Shown here: piece after piece, positions 22,245 through 35,237 of the stretch
Numbering within the stretch: position 1 is the stretch's first letter
Layout of the letters: each line of letters starts with the position of its first letter
Source: Golubevia sp. BC0850
Lineage: Eukaryota > Basidiomycota > Exobasidiomycetes > Golubeviales > Golubeviaceae
Reading direction: 5' to 3'
Length of the DNA stretch: 64,000 bases
Assembly: GCA_012976225.1 (NCBI GenBank)
Contig: JAAVVG010000011.1
Coordinates: forward strand, 124,001 to 188,000
Notes under the pieces: generated by a model
Told to the model about the DNA's origin: nothing
The model's input: the letters and a program-made list of their open reading frames with translations, nothing else
The model's database searches: none
Translations under genes and position numbers: made by a program

Positions 22245-25200
22245 CTATCTCTTCACGAATCTAAACTGCTCCAACCCCTTTCCCTTTTCCGACTGTTCCC
22301 CTGTCGTTCCGATCTCTCCAATGCCCCTCGATCTCCCGGATCGTGCCACTGCTAGTGATGGCGATTCCGTCATTGAGGTGTTTTGATGATCGGCACCAAC
22401 TCGTTTCAGCCCAGTGGAGGAAGATCTCTTCATCTTTGAGGTTGTGTTTCTTGGTTGATCTTTCTGGTCTTGATCCTCCATCTGATGAGAGGAATCTGAA
22501 GTCGATCTCATCTTCGAATTTAGAAGTCGGGAAGTTTCTTGGAATTGAAGCTGACGTGTAGAGATAGATTTGGTAGAGGCTCTTCCGCCTCTTCCTCCAA
22601 CCAGAGGACCGTTCCCGCGACTGACTGATGAAGATGAAGCAGACTTTTCAAAATTTCCAGGGGTTTTGAAAGAGAATCTCTCTCTCAATCCACGAGAGAC
22701 CGAGGCGATCCTAGCTTCATCTTCTTCATTCATCTCTTCCTCTCGGTTTTCGGGAAGCATGGTTTCGTGACGCTTGAGTGACGAATTGAAGAATCCTTTG
22801 CGAGGTTGACGAGATGATGAAAGACGCTCGGGAGAGGAATCGAGTTCGATAGGGTCGGACGAGGGAGGCGGTTGGTCTTCTTCTTCCAGCTCTTGAGCTC
22901 CTGGTTCTCTCCACGCTGCTTCTATTCTCGCCTCCTCAGCTTTGACGGAGGGACGATCCAGATGGAAGGATAAACGTCTGAAAGATTTGAAGGAATTTGA
23001 ATGAGATGGAGTTTTCGTGGGATGAGATTCACATTTTTTGAGTGGGTTGAGGAATTGAAACTGAGACTCCTCCTTTGCCTCTCTACGATTGGAGAGCGTC
23101 TGGAGAGGTGAACCTGGAGATTGATATCCGTTGCGTCGAGATTCTCGGCTGGGACTGAAGGTTGATCTCTGTTGAGAATGGCAAGAGGGAGAAGATAGGA
23201 CACCTTCCAATTCCTGCTCTTCTTCGCTGTCTGCAGCTAGGATTCCTTCCATTTGATCCGAGAATATTTGAGAACCAAGGCTGTCCCTTCTGTTTCTCTT
23301 CCCAACTCCTTCCGTCAGCAGTTCTTCTTCTTCTCCATCTGCCCTTCTAGCAGCGCTGCCTTGTCTCTCTCCATTTTCTAATTTCCTGAACTTCGACTCT
23401 CCAGGTGGAGTCCATCCTTTTCCAGTTGTGAGATTCTCCAAGTTGTCATCGTCACAGCTCCACCCATCGACGATAGGACGAGACTGCCAAAATCCAGAAT
23501 CGTCTTCAACCTCTTCGATTAGCTGATCAGAGGATGGATCAGAAGCCGATTTGAAATCGGATTCCAAGAGAGAAGGCAACTTTGAAACCATCAAAGGAGT
23601 CGTACCGTCGTCGCTGCGCTTGCGCTTGGGGGCAGCGTTGTTGAAAGTGAAACGAGCTGCAAGACTCGATTGAGCAGGCTTCTCCGACTCTTCTGGATCT
23701 TCTTCCTGTTGACATTCTTCTAGCTCCTCTTCCTGTTGGTGCTGTTGAGCTTCTTCGATCTCTTCGGGCTTCTGAAGTGCCGCCTTGGCTTGAAAGAATC
23801 GGCTGCTAGTGGCTTCCATCTTAGGAGGAATTCTGGAGACCTGGAGAGACTCTTCTTCCAGAGTCAAAGCTGCATCTTGAGATTCGGTAAGCTTAAGAGG
23901 AGAGGATGAAAAGTTGAGGTTCTTGAGAGGTGAGCGCGATGTGGATGACGTCAAAGATTTGGAGGCAGAAGGACTTTCAGCTTTCGTGCGTAGAAACTTG
24001 AGGAGGGAGCTTTGACCTTCGATTTGCTTTCGAGGTACTGAGCTTCCCTTTCCTTTGTTCTTTGGTGGAGCGTAGAAAGACTTTGAAGAGTTGCTGGAGT
24101 CTTTGGGTTTGGGCTTGAAGTTGTTGACCACTCCGCCTTGAGGCTGGAACTTGGGAGCTATGTCTTTCATCGGCTCTCGGGAGATTGGATCAATTTCACC
24201 TCTAGCTATTCCTCTCCCAATCTCATCATCTATCGGTGCACCAATGAAAGGCACATCGTCGTCACTGATTCCTTCTGGAAGAGGCGTAAGAGTAGACATC
24301 CTTCCTCCATCGTCTCCTCTTGGATCGAAGACTCTTTGATGTTCGAAAGTCAATTCTGCTCTTCTGAATTCCAGAGCGTAGTCCTTCGGTACTTTCATCG
24401 TCCCATCGAACCTGACTATTTGAATCAGCTTCTCTATTGTCTTGCATCTACGGAGTAAAGCGTGAGCTTTCTTCAAGCCCATTCCCACAATCGAAGGTAG
24501 ATAATCACAGCCACTGAGGATAGCCATTTGACGGAATTCTTTAGTTCCCCAGCCAACGAAAGAGATGGCTTTGACTTGACCGAGTCTTGAAGCCAGAACT
24601 TCTTCGCAGTCTCCATCTGAGTCGAATTTGAACAAAACCTGTCGAGAGGAAAGGGGTAAGATGAGCTGACGATTTCGAGAAAGGACAATTTCAGCGACTT
24701 TACACGTACTCTCTTGCATCCAAAGACCAACAAATCAGAATCCTCTGTGATAATTCCATCGATGATTCCAACGTTCTCGAGGAAGGTGAGCTGAGCATCT
24801 GCCTCGTAAGGAGCAACGGTGTACGGGACTCCCTCTGCTTTTAGAGCCTGAAAAGGGAAGAGAAGACAAGTGATCAGTACAATCCATTTTTCGAATCAGC
24901 ATGGAAGGAGAAAGATCTCGTTAGAGCAAATTTCTCCCTCTCGCCACCCTTCCTCTGTCCTTCCTCCAGACCCCCATTCCCGACTTCCCCTTCTCGATGG
25001 CACCATTTTGTCCTAAATCCACCTTCAACTTTACTTGAACTTTTTTGGACTGACCTTTATCAATTGATATGCCATCTCTGGAGTGATATCCACACATTTT
25101 GCAAACATGTCTCTAGCTTCCTTGTATCTCTCTTCTCTGAGCAGAGTCCTTGCTCTAGCTAGGGATTCAGCTCTTCGACTATAGACCAACAGGACAAATT

Positions 25201-25755
25201 CAAATAGACAGAAATTCAAAATCAGAAAGCAGACCTACTGAGGGTAAAGCTGCTTCACATTACTCACCGTCCTCTCTCTGTCTCCGTTCCCGACTTTGAT
25301 GGTAGATTGTCCCCATCAAAGACTATGTAAGGCTTGACACCAAAGTGTTTAAGCATTCTCACTCTATGCATTGCGTAATCCACGTACCTGTCAAGGTGAA
25401 AGAGTGGACAGAGAATCTTTTGAGTTCCAGTGATTGAAGCTGCTCCTCTTGCCCTCCCTCCTCTGGTTTCCTGACCTTCCCGTACACTTTGCACGTCTTT
25501 GATACTTACTTTGTAGTCTCCTTTCCCAACACCAAGTCCTGTGCGCAACCATAGGCACCTCTATGAAGCCAGACGTAGGCATCCACTCCAAATGTAAGAC
25601 CTGAAAAGTTAGAGACATGAGTGGTCGTCTGTGGATGGAGACAGAAGCAACAGAGGCGATTAGAATCGAGATTTAAGGAGAGAATCGATTCCTTCAGATG
25701 ATTCTCTACTAACGGAGATCTCCTTCAGCAGAGGCAGTAGGCCTGTGATTCCCAT
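22245..25755 (-). CDS. EXO1: Exonuclease 1 (XPG/FEN family 5'-3' nuclease)
   Basis: Six exons: 25755..25714, 25628..25510, 25387..25268, 25178..25055, 24847..24710 and 24638..22245; 978 residues. The N-terminal nuclease is canonical: [28 protein letters not shown] with Asp30, YIVFDGD with Asp78, [20 protein letters not shown], and [18 protein letters not shown] in the helix-hairpin-helix. Spacing puts the metal ligands at the same residue numbers as in human and yeast EXO1. The long C-terminal half is disordered, acidic and Ser-rich. It contains QSSLLKFL, close to a PCNA-binding PIP box, and SSRFF, close to the Mlh1-binding MIP box. The enzyme resects DNA in mismatch repair and double-strand break repair in the nucleus. 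Exon 2 starts at TTTHVSNF after a CAG acceptor; a second AG lies inside the exon and is not used in this model. Confidence 0.96.
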
Positions 25756-26130
25756 CTCGACGCGGTAGCGCTGGAAGTGGGTGGCTTGGAGAACTTGGAA
25801 TAGCTTGAAGGTTTGACTATGGCTTAGTGTGTGAAGTGTGCTTGAAAAGAAAAGGAATTAAAGATGGTTCAGACTTCGAAAGTCTTTGCCTTTTCTTTGA
25901 TCCTGAACTTAGAGAAGGACAGAGGAGAAACTCCATTTCCTTCCTCTCTAGACGCGTACCTCACGTGTAACGCAACAAACGGTTCGAAAAGATGGATGCG
26001 ATTGCTGTTTATTTGAGCAAGAATTTAGTACAAGTACAAATTGGAAGCAGAGAAAAAAGTTCTGTGGGGGAGGGGGGAAGGGAACTGTGTAGGGGAGGCT
26101 GAGACGTTACATCTGAATCCATGGGTCCGC
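25756..26130. other. Intergenic region upstream of EXO1
   Basis: 375 nt between the EXO1 start and the TFB2 stop, both minus strand. It should hold the EXO1 promoter and TFB2 3' UTR. No further feature seen. Confidence 0.55.
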
Positions 26131-28286
26131 CTAAACCATTCTTCGACGAATGAAATCTGCTATCTGTGTTCGACTGAAAATGAAAAAAATGAACGTGGCA
26201 GATGTGTCAGCCTTAGAGTAGACCTTTTCAATGGGACTCCCCTCCTAGAAACTCACCCATCTTCAGTGACAAAGAACATTCTCCTAGGTTCACTTTCCCA
26301 AAGTAGAACTCCAAGTTCTCTAGCATAATCTCTGACCATTTCGAAATCAGCTGAAGAGTTGAAGTCGGTAAAGAGTGAGCCATCTTCAGTGACTACTCGA
26401 TTCTTTTCTCTCTCCCAAAGTCGGATTTGATCTGTGCAAGTGACTGGAAGCAGTGGGTTCTGAAATACGAAGAAGATGAAAGTTAGAGGAAGCTACGTAA
26501 GAAAAATGGGGTAGATGATCCAGTGAGGTGATCAAGGTAGGTTGGAACTCACGTTCTTCGACATCTGAGGATGAGCGTGATGAGTCAAGTAGGCGATGAT
26601 CTGCAGAAAATAAAGATTGGATATTGAGTCAGACGAGTAAACCCTTTGCTTGAAATTCAACGTGTCTTCCGCTCACTTGTTCTGCTGTGATTCCGTTAGC
26701 TAGAGCTCTCTTGACACTTTCTCTCGTAATGTTTCCGACAACGAGGTTCTGGAATCGTTTCTTCAGAGTGCAGAAAAGATTCAGCACAGCGATTCGAAGA
26801 TTACTACCTGAAAAATTCAAGAAGTCGCGAAATCAAAGGTGGAATAAAAGGGAGAAGAAGACGTCAAAGAAAACAAAAGTGATCCTTTTCTGAATCCTGT
26901 CACTCACCAGTATAAGCATACAACCTATAATTAGTTTCCAAAATCAAGTAACCGTTTTCTTCATTCGATTCTTCATCTGAACTTATAAGAGGAGGAGCAT
27001 TAGAAGTTAAAGTAGTAGCCAATCTAGTAGGATAAAATCTATCATCTCCATCATTTTCACTTTGATAGATCAAACCAAATTCTTTAAAATCTCCCAACAT
27101 TTTCCTTTGAGTCGAAGTAAGATCTTCAGTAGAATAATCTCTTCCTAATTCCATGCTACCCAACAAAAACAAAAAACTAAGGACCTCAACTAAATCTAGA
27201 GAGAAATCTTCTTTATGATTTCTTTCTTCTGAATCTGAAAGGTATTGAAGTAAGAGATCCCATAATTGAGTGTTGACATCTTCTAATAGGAATTGGAAAC
27301 CTCGTGAAGTGATTAGGTATTCATTTTTATGATAACCTCTTTGCATCAAATCAGATCGAAGAAGTAAATTCAGGACTTCAGGTTTTGGAATTGGTGAACC
27401 TTCTGATCCAACCATGTAATGTAAAATTGATTCCCAACGAGAACGAGCGTATTCATCTAGATAAGCTATAGACACTGCTTGAGGATCTGAAGTAGTGCAA
27501 GGAATTCCAAAGGATCTATGATCTCCTCTATAAAATGGAAAAGAGAGACAAAGGAATCAGCTTCAAGAAGGACACTCTTTTCCTAATCCAGAAGTGCTCA
27601 CCCTCCAGTTAAAGCTCTACGTAAACCTTCTCTGAAAGTTGAGCTCATAGATAACTTCCCATTCCTTTGATTGACGATCCATAACCGTTCTAATCGTTCT
27701 AGAGCGATTTTGCTGTGCCTGAAAAGAGAAAGAGAGACTTCTAAGAGATTCGAGGCGGACTGAGCTTTGAGTTTTGAAAGGAGAGGGACTTACGGGAGAC
27801 CTTCTTGACGAATGAAAGGCATGTAATCTGAGGTCTCTAAACTTCCTTCTTGCCATAACATTATCATGATTAGATGACCTGCTAGCATCGGAAGTAACCT
27901 GAGTAGAAAGAGATGGGGACTTGTCAGCTTTGCCTGTCATGGTCTTTCTTGGTCAACTTCTGCCTACTGCGTCTGCAGACATGTTTCAAGCTAAATTCTA
28001 GAGAAGTATCGTCACGCTGAACTGAGCTCAATAGCTTCTCTCTCACTCTCCACATTCTTTCCACGAAGCGACCTCTCTGTTCCATCTCGTCTCGTCTCGT
28101 CTCGTCAGGTCTCGATCACGTCTGATGTCTGACTAACCTGAAGATAGCCAAACAGCTAGCAGGCTTTGAATAAAGTTTACTGAGAGTAGCTTGAGGTTGT
28201 CGATCCAAGAAGGCGTTGATGGTCTGAGCTCCCACAGCTACTTGAACATCTGATGCTCCAACTCCAGATGTTCCAGGGGCTGACAT
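26131..28286 (-). CDS. TFB2: TFIIH subunit Tfb2 (p52/GTF2H4)
   Basis: Eight exons: 28286..28138, 27898..27794, 27718..27602, 27527..26908, 26807..26677, 26600..26553, 26459..26257 and 26173..26131; 471 residues, the usual Tfb2 size. Conserved blocks appear only after splicing: ALERLERLWIV, FREGLRRALTGGG, YARSRWESILHYMVG, LLRSDLMQRG, ITSRGFQFLLEDVNTQLWDL, VVGNITRESVKRALANGITA, EQIIAYLTHHAHPQM and QIRLWEREKNRV. Tfb2 is the core-TFIIH subunit that contacts and regulates the XPB/Ssl2 translocase in transcription initiation and nucleotide excision repair. The ATG at 28286 begins a short leader before NAFLDRQP; in-frame triplets upstream lack an ATG. The terminal exon is only 43 nt. The gene is head to head with NUR1. 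Confidence 0.95.
28086..28105. repeat. (CTCGT)4 microsatellite in TFB2 intron 1
   Basis: Four perfect CTCGT units inside the 239-nt first intron of TFB2. Confidence 0.85.
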
Positions 28287-28453
28287 GCTGCTGAGCTGTT
28301 CGCCTCGCTTTCTCCTTACCAAACAATAGAGTCCTATTCACTTGCTGTCAGAGGTAGTGAAGGATTTGATGGAGCGGTTAACGAGGATGGAGAAGTTAAT
28401 AAGAAACAAAGCCTCTCCCAATCTTTCTTCTCAACACACAACACCTGTGCCAA
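28287..28453. promoter_or_regulatory. Compact divergent promoter of TFB2 and NUR1
   Basis: Only 167 nt separate the two head-to-head start codons, so the two genes probably share promoter elements. No specific factor site is assigned. Confidence 0.55.
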
Positions 28454-30671
28454 ATGTCATTCAATACGCCCAACAACAAATCTCGATTCAAATCTCGAAC
28501 AAGTTTATCGAATTCAACTTCTGCTTCTAATTTGAATTACAAACCTTCAACTCCATCTTCACTTTCACAAACTTTACCTCACAAAAACTCAACTCCTTAT
28601 CAATTACTATCCAACTCTCCTTTAAACCAAAACAATTATTACGATTCATCATCTCCATCACCATATAATCATTCCTTCAATCAAAATCCAACTTCTAATG
28701 GAAACTTAGTCAACGATAGTCTAACTTCTTCTTCTCCTATTTTCAGAAGGAATGCTGCTTTCGGTAGTCCAGGTGCAGCTGCCAATGCAAGAGCTTCACC
28801 TAGAAACAGATCCGTTTTAACTCCTTCTAGATTAAGAAGGGGCAGTGAAATTTTGGAGAGTAGTGGCAGTGGCAGTGGCAATGGGAATGGTGAATCTAGT
28901 CCAAATGGGAAATCAGTAAAGAAAAGCAGATTCGTTAGGAAGAAACCTTTGAAGGAGAGGTGAGTTCAAAGATCAAATCATCACATTATCTATCTGTCTG
29001 AATCAAGATCCATAGAAGCTGGAACATTGGAGAAGAGAAGGGGCTTCTAGACCTATCTCCTCACCCCACTCCCTCTCCACCTTCAGAATCCTCTCCCTTC
29101 CTTCAGACATCTATCACTCCTTAGCTTTAAGCCTTTCAATCACCTCATCTGAGCTACTTTATATCCCTTCAAACGCATACTTCCTATCAGGAGCTTTACA
29201 TTCCCTAAGTCTTTTAGCATGCATTCTATCTCCAGACGTTAGCTTCGGTTTCGGTTTGCCTAGCTTTAGTTCATCAAGACCAAGTTCTCAATCCATGTTT
29301 TCGAAATCCGGATCCGGAGGGGATGGTTTAAGACACTTGGCTCAAAGTCAGAAGGACGTTGGTTGGAGAGGAATGGTGAGCGGCCTCTGTTGAAGCTCGA
29401 CGAAGCAAGGCCATTTCAAAGTTTCATTTCTAACCTTCCCTCTTCTTTGGTTTGTCGAAATCTTTCACAGGCTTTCTCTATGGGATTAATTGCACTCGGA
29501 CTTTCTTTCTATGTTGCCTATCACGTTTCAACTAGTATCAAATCTTATTCTCTTTGGATGAGAGATCCGGAGGTGAGTTCTTTTGAGAAAGCTTTCTTTC
29601 GAATTTCCTTTAGAATGAGACCTTTTGAGACCTTTTCTTTGATCAGAATTCTTCTTTTCTCCTGGATTTCATCTAGACAAAAATCCCAACTTCGAACTCA
29701 AGACTCATCGACGTCCCTCTTCTTTCTGAAGAAGAAGATTCAGGAAGTTTTCAAGATCAATTGATGTGAGTTTCCTTCTGTAGGAAGGTCTCTCTCGTGT
29801 TCGGATAGCTCTTGATGTCTCTGCTTTCTCTTCACGAAAAGAAAGGAGCTCGAGGTTGACGTCTTGAGCTGATCCTTTCTTTCTTTTCAACTCCATGATC
29901 ATCAGATCATTCCTTCTCGACTCCCTAAAGTCACTTGGAAGAAAAATCCCAGTACTCGATTGGTTCATTCCATCACCTTCCAGAAGACGTTCAGTTTCAG
30001 ATCATTCAACACCAAAAATGCATTCTCTAGAAATGTGGGATCCGAATGAAGTTTTACTTAGAACTAGTTGGTTAGTGACAAACATCGCTTTCTGTTCTGT
30101 TCCCTGGTTTTCATTTGCTCATCTTTTCATTTCCTGGGTGATTTTCTATCGGCAGCATCTACTCTCCAGTTCACTCGATAATTTATCTACTACTTCTCTC
30201 ACCTCTGCCGACTTCAATTGGTTTATCTCCAGCCCCAACAACTCCTTTAGGATGGGTTTTGCTACTTTCAATCATGGCTGCTGGAAGTTTCCAACTTCTG
30301 GTTATGGCACTTTGGTTCAAAGAAAGAGAGAAAGATAAAAGTTTGTTGGCTGGTGAGGTGATGTACGAGTATGAACAAAAGGTGAGTCCAACATGTAACT
30401 CTCTCTGGACTTGTCAGCGAAGATCCAGATTCCTACTCGTTTGACGACATATAAAGATCTGACTCTTTCCTTTCTCTCTCCTTTCCTTCTTAAACAGTTC
30501 GTTCTGCCCAGAGCCATGCCTGCCGTTCGCGACGCATCTTGTCAGACTTCTCAAGCTGAATTCATCAACCCTTCAGATTGGCAAACTACGGCTCATAGCT
30601 CCAACAGACACTTTGACAAAAGTAGAGCTGGAGAAGAAGAGGAAGAAGACGAGGAAGAAGGAAAAGTTTGA
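28454..30671 (+). CDS. NUR1: Nuclear rim protein Nur1 family (inner nuclear membrane)
   Basis: Seven exons: 28454..28959, 29087..29375, 29471..29572, 29677..29765, 29906..30070, 30156..30381 and 30498..30671; 516 residues. A Ser/Asn-rich basic N-terminus (RFVRKKPLKER) precedes a hydrophobic core. Transmembrane segments include LIALGLSFYVAYHVS, the YSPVHSIIYLLLLSP block, and GWVLLLSIMAAGSFQLLVMA. The family signature follows: KDKSLLAGEVMYEYEQKFV then LPRAMP. That block matches the conserved Nur1 pattern. In yeast, Nur1 with Lem2 (Heh1) forms the CLIP complex that tethers rDNA and heterochromatin to the inner nuclear membrane. The acidic Glu-rich end (EEEEEDEEEGK) is unusual but plausible. Open frames alone miss the YSPVH exon because its frame differs from the longest local frame. 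Confidence 0.88.
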
Positions 30672-31102
30672 ATTGGTCAGCAGTCTCGATCTACTCGGAA
30701 GTCGAAGAAGAACTCTTCTACGCAGTATTAGGAATGGAGCTGGGTTCAAGTAGGAGAGCATTCTTCTCAAATTGCACTTGCTACCTTTCTACTTTCATTT
30801 GAGATGTCAATGTACAAGTATATCCGTCTCTCCTCTCTCTACCCCCCCTTTTTGAATTCTCTTCCGCTTCAAAGTGGAAACTGGAAACCGCACGAGAAGC
30901 AAGAGCTGTCTTAAATGCGTTTGGGAACGACCGAATTGAGTACTGAGTGCGAAATGATTTGTGTGCTGCTACGAATTTAGAACTCCTCTCGACATCAAAC
31001 TCTTCCACATCCACCAAAAGTTCGTACTTTCCTCCTTTTTGGTTCAAGTTCTTCATTCATCTAAATTGGTCTGAACCAATCTCTCAATCAACTCCCTCTA
31101 CA
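30672..31102. other. Intergenic region upstream of SKN7
   Basis: About 430 nt between NUR1 and SKN7 on the + strand. A C-run (TACCCCCCCTTTTT) lies near 30841. No gene or RNA seen. Confidence 0.55.
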
Positions 31103-34100
31103 ATGTCGAGGAGAGATCATCAAGAATTATGTCAGCAGCAACAAGCTACATGGTCTGCAACTGGAGGACAGAATCAGAGTTACAATGGACATCATACTCT
31201 AACTGAAGGTGTATATGCACCTGTCTCACCTAGATCTCATGCAGCCATGTATGGTCAAGGAGGCGGAGTGAGCTCTAGTCATAGTGACGCTGCGCCTAAT
31301 GGAACTGGAGGAGGAGGAGGATACTTCCCTTCCTCATCAAGATCGAGACACCCTACTGCTCCTTCTTCTACTTCAAATTCATCTCATGATCCTTATTATC
31401 AGAACAATCAGCATCAACAGCATCAGCATCCGCAGGGTCCTCACTCTTACCGACCTCATCCGTCCACCACCAATTCCCATCCTTCTCACCTTCAACCGCC
31501 GCCACCACCGCCATCAACAGATGCTAGAAACCATCAAGTTGCTCCAAACATCACGAACTACCAACAATCAAGAGCTTTCCCACAAGATTCCCGTCAAGAG
31601 TGGGCTCCTCCCTCTGCTACTTCTCAACCTCATCCAAATTTCCCAAACTCTTCAAACCATCAGAACCCTGGTTATTCAAATGCGTCTCAACACTCAATTC
31701 GACGGAGTCATCAGAATCATGACTATCAAATCAAAGCTGAACCTTCTGTCTTTGGTCACGTTGCTGCTGCGACGAATCCGAACGAGATGGCAGCGGGTGG
31801 AGAAGATGAGGAGGACAATGAGGACGATCCTAATAACTCAAATGGTCAGATCAATCAGGAATCGAGTGGAAATGCTGGAAAGAAGAGAAAGAGAAAAGCT
31901 ACTGCTTCACAGGCTGCTGATCCAGGTCCTGGAGAATTTGTTAGGAAACTTTACAAGTGAGTAGCACCCTCTTGCAGAAAGGCGTTTAGGACTTGGTACT
32001 CGGATCAATGCTACGTGCCCTCGGCTTTCATTGTTGGCTTGACAATTGGAAGTGAATTGGTAAGAGAATTAATTTGAGACTATAGATTGGTGGTAGAGCA
32101 CAAGTTTGAAAGAGAAGCGGATGTGCACCCGTTCCTCAAGTCCAAGTCCTCCTGCAACAAAGATTCTGATTTACTGATCGAGTCTCCTCCTCTCCTCGCG
32201 ATTCCCCTACTTCTTTAGCATGTTGGAGGGCACCACCCCTCAGGGATGCGTGTATTGGTCTGAACATGGTGAAAGTTTCGTCGTCAAAGTGAGTGTGCCT
32301 CGGTCCGAGCTCGGGACCTGCACAGACTGGATCTGTACTCTGAAATCTCTAGACTTGCCTTCTGATCATTCTCATCATTATTCCGTTGTCGCTCCCCTTC
32401 GCAATGGTTTGTGCCGCCATTTCTTCTCGAACGCTCTCCTTACTCTAGGATCTCAATGACTTTGCAAAAGACGTCCTACCGTTTCACTTCAAGCACTGTA
32501 ATTTCGCTTCCTTTGTTCGTCAACTCAACAAGTATGGGTTCTCGAAAGTCAGTCAGAGGAAGAACAAAGATGGAGATGGTCATCATGAAAGAGAACAAGC
32601 TTGGGAGTTCAAACATGCTGATTTCTTGAGGAATAGAGAGGATCTTCTGATCAATGTCAAGGTGATTTGAGAACTGAGATTAGAAAGAAGTCAACGAAAG
32701 GAGAGAGAAATGCCCTCGAACCTCTCAAAAAATGGAAATGAGTGAACGCTCAGGATCTCTGGGAGAGAACTGTTCGACCTCGTGTCCCTCTCTCTTGATG
32801 GATGTGTACCGCGTCTTTCTGACCCACTTACTTACCACTTACTTACTGCCTCCCCCATTTTTCTCAAATCTTCAGCGGAAGATTGTCGTGCCGACGAAGA
32901 AGGCTGCTGGAGCTGGAGCTGGAGCCGGATCTGGCGAGAACAGAGACGATTCTCCAACGATTCCAGCTGCTGCTGAGGCTGCAGAGCACGCGGCTGAAGA
33001 GTACGCCAACTTGAAGGATCAAGTAGCTTCTCTAACAACGATTCAGAATCAAATGAATGGGCATATCAACAATCTCACTCGGCAATATCAAGGAGTCATC
33101 GGAGAGATGTTGACCTTCCAGAGGAACATGGTTCAGCAAGATCAATTGATGCAGAACTTGATTCAATATCTCATGAATCTAGAAGCTGGTGAGTATCAAG
33201 ACTGCATGAATGGATGTAGAGAAGGGGAATGAATCTAGTCTTCCCTGAAGGCTCTCGATCTCACACCCTTCCCCAACCCCTTACTCTTCTCTCTCTTTAA
33301 AGATCGCAAAGTCGAGGCCAACCAGTCTTCTGGAAGCCACAGCGCTATTGAGGGATACGAAGGGCCCTTCATGCCATCAGGAGAAGTGCAGAAACTTATC
33401 GGAAACTATAGCGCTGTAGCCAAGGCTTCTTTCGCTCAGATGACCGAAATCTCTCAGAGGGCAGCTCAAGGTCGAGGTTCAGAAGCAAGTCCAGAAATCA
33501 GGAATCACCCCTCCGCTTCTGGAATTCCTTCTCGCTCTGGCGATACCCCAGCTTCTGGTTCGGTACCTGGCTCATCTAGATCTCAAGGAACAAGTTCCAG
33601 CAACTCTCATCCTCTATCGCCGAAGAGCACCAGTTCCAATCTGGGTGCCACTCCAGCTAGCGAAGCAGATGGGAACGGAAATGGGAAAGGTCACGATGCT
33701 TCTCCTAGTGGCAACATGTTCTTTCATCCCCCTCACCTTGACGCGGACGCAGCTGGAGGAGACAAGTCTTCCTCGGACATTCTGTCAGCTGCTGCCACTG
33801 CAGTTGGGAATCCAAGTTTGGCTGGATTCGAGGAAGCTGGACTTAGAGTCTTCACAGTCGGAACTCTACAGCCTAGAGAGGACGTAGACGATTGGCTCAA
33901 TACCTCCCCAGGTCCAAACTACATCGGATCCGGAGATGGAAGTCACAAGTCGAGATCCTCAATGAGAGGCGCTTCTGCAACCTCCGAAGAGAACTCTAAA
34001 TCCGGACTCTCAGTTCCTTTTCTAGAAGATCTACCAGCTGGAATGCCAAAGGTGGACTTGAGAGCCAACTCTTCTAGTTCTGATGGCAACAAGTCTCCTT

Positions 34101-35237
34101 CTCCCTTCGGCGGACCTTCAGGTACGACTGGAAACGCCAGATCTTCAACTCCCTCTGATGGTGGCTCCAATCTCTTGAGAGTCAGAAGATCCACCTTCGT
34201 TCCCGGATGGGCTGTCCCGCCTAGAGTGCTACTCGTTGACGATGACGCTGTCTGCAGAAAGCTCAGTTCCAAGTTTCTCCAAGTCTTTGGATGCGCCATC
34301 GACGTCGCCGTTGATGGAGTGAATGCTGTGAACAAGATGAATTTGGAGAAGTACGATTTGGTTCTGATGGTGAGTAATAGAGGAGAATCTTGGATGGATT
34401 GAAAAGTTTCGGGCTTCAGATCTGACGCTTTCTTTCTTCTCTTGCTATTTTCCTCTCTAACAGGACATCGTCATGCCCAACTTGGATGGAGTCTCCGCAA
34501 CCTCACTCATTCGTCAATTCGATCCTCGTACCCCAATCATCTCGATGACTTCCAACTCAGCACCAAACGAACTCCTCAACTACATGTCGCATGGAATGAA
34601 TGACATTTTACCAAAGCCATTTACCAAGGAGGGTCTCCTCAACATGCTCGAGAAGCATCTGATCCACCTCAAGACAGTTCAGAAGATGGATGAGATCCCC
34701 AAAGCTTTGGGTCTGCCTCCTTTGAGCGAAGATCAAGTTCAAAGCGTCCTCAATGCTACCGCTGCCAACGCAGCCAACATGAACATTACCACTCAATCCA
34801 CTCCTGGAGGAAGCGCTATGCCAATGGCTGCTGCAATGGGAAACGGACCTGAATCAAGTGGATTGGCTGAGATGGGGATCAACGGACCGTATCAATCGAA
34901 CTTCAACTCGACTGCAGCTCTCCCCGCCGGAGGAGATGACAGCCTACTCAATCCACTAGCCGGAATGGGATTTTCTGATGACGAGTACATTTTGATGCTT
35001 CAGAACCTCATCGCAGCTGGAACGATCTCCGATTCTGCTACTAGAGGAGAGTCTTCAGAGACTGCTCGTCTGGCTAACGTGGTGGGAGTCGTCAACGGAG
35101 AAGGAGTCAGCAACTTCAGAAGAGGCAGCAAAGAACCTACTCCTGGAGCTTCTTTCTCTGGAGGATTGAAGAGAGCTGGAGAATCTCCTTCGGAAGATGC
35201 TTCTAAGAAGAGATCCAGATTCACCGAGTTTGAGTAG
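31103..35237 (+). CDS. SKN7: Skn7-type HSF-domain response regulator
   Basis: Exons 31103..31956, 32219..32288, 32449..32661, 32876..33188, 33303..34369 and 34464..35237; 1096 residues. Order: a His/Gln/Ser-rich N-terminus; an HSF-type DNA-binding domain (about 278-380: EFVRKLYNMLEGT, CVYWSEHGESFVVKDLNDF, CNFASFVRQLNKYGFSKV, WEFKHADFLR); a coiled coil (about 420-483); a long disordered linker; a receiver domain (about 790-905: RVLLVDDDAVCRKLS, phospho-acceptor in MDIVMPNLDG, ISMTSNSAPNE, DILPKPFTKEGLL). The acceptor Asp840 is the first codon of the last exon. Skn7 takes phosphate from a Sln1-Ypd1 type phosphorelay and controls oxidative- and cell-wall-stress genes in the nucleus. The protein is longer than yeast Skn7 (622 aa) because of the linker and tail. 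The donor of intron 3 is weak (GTGATT). Confidence 0.96.
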
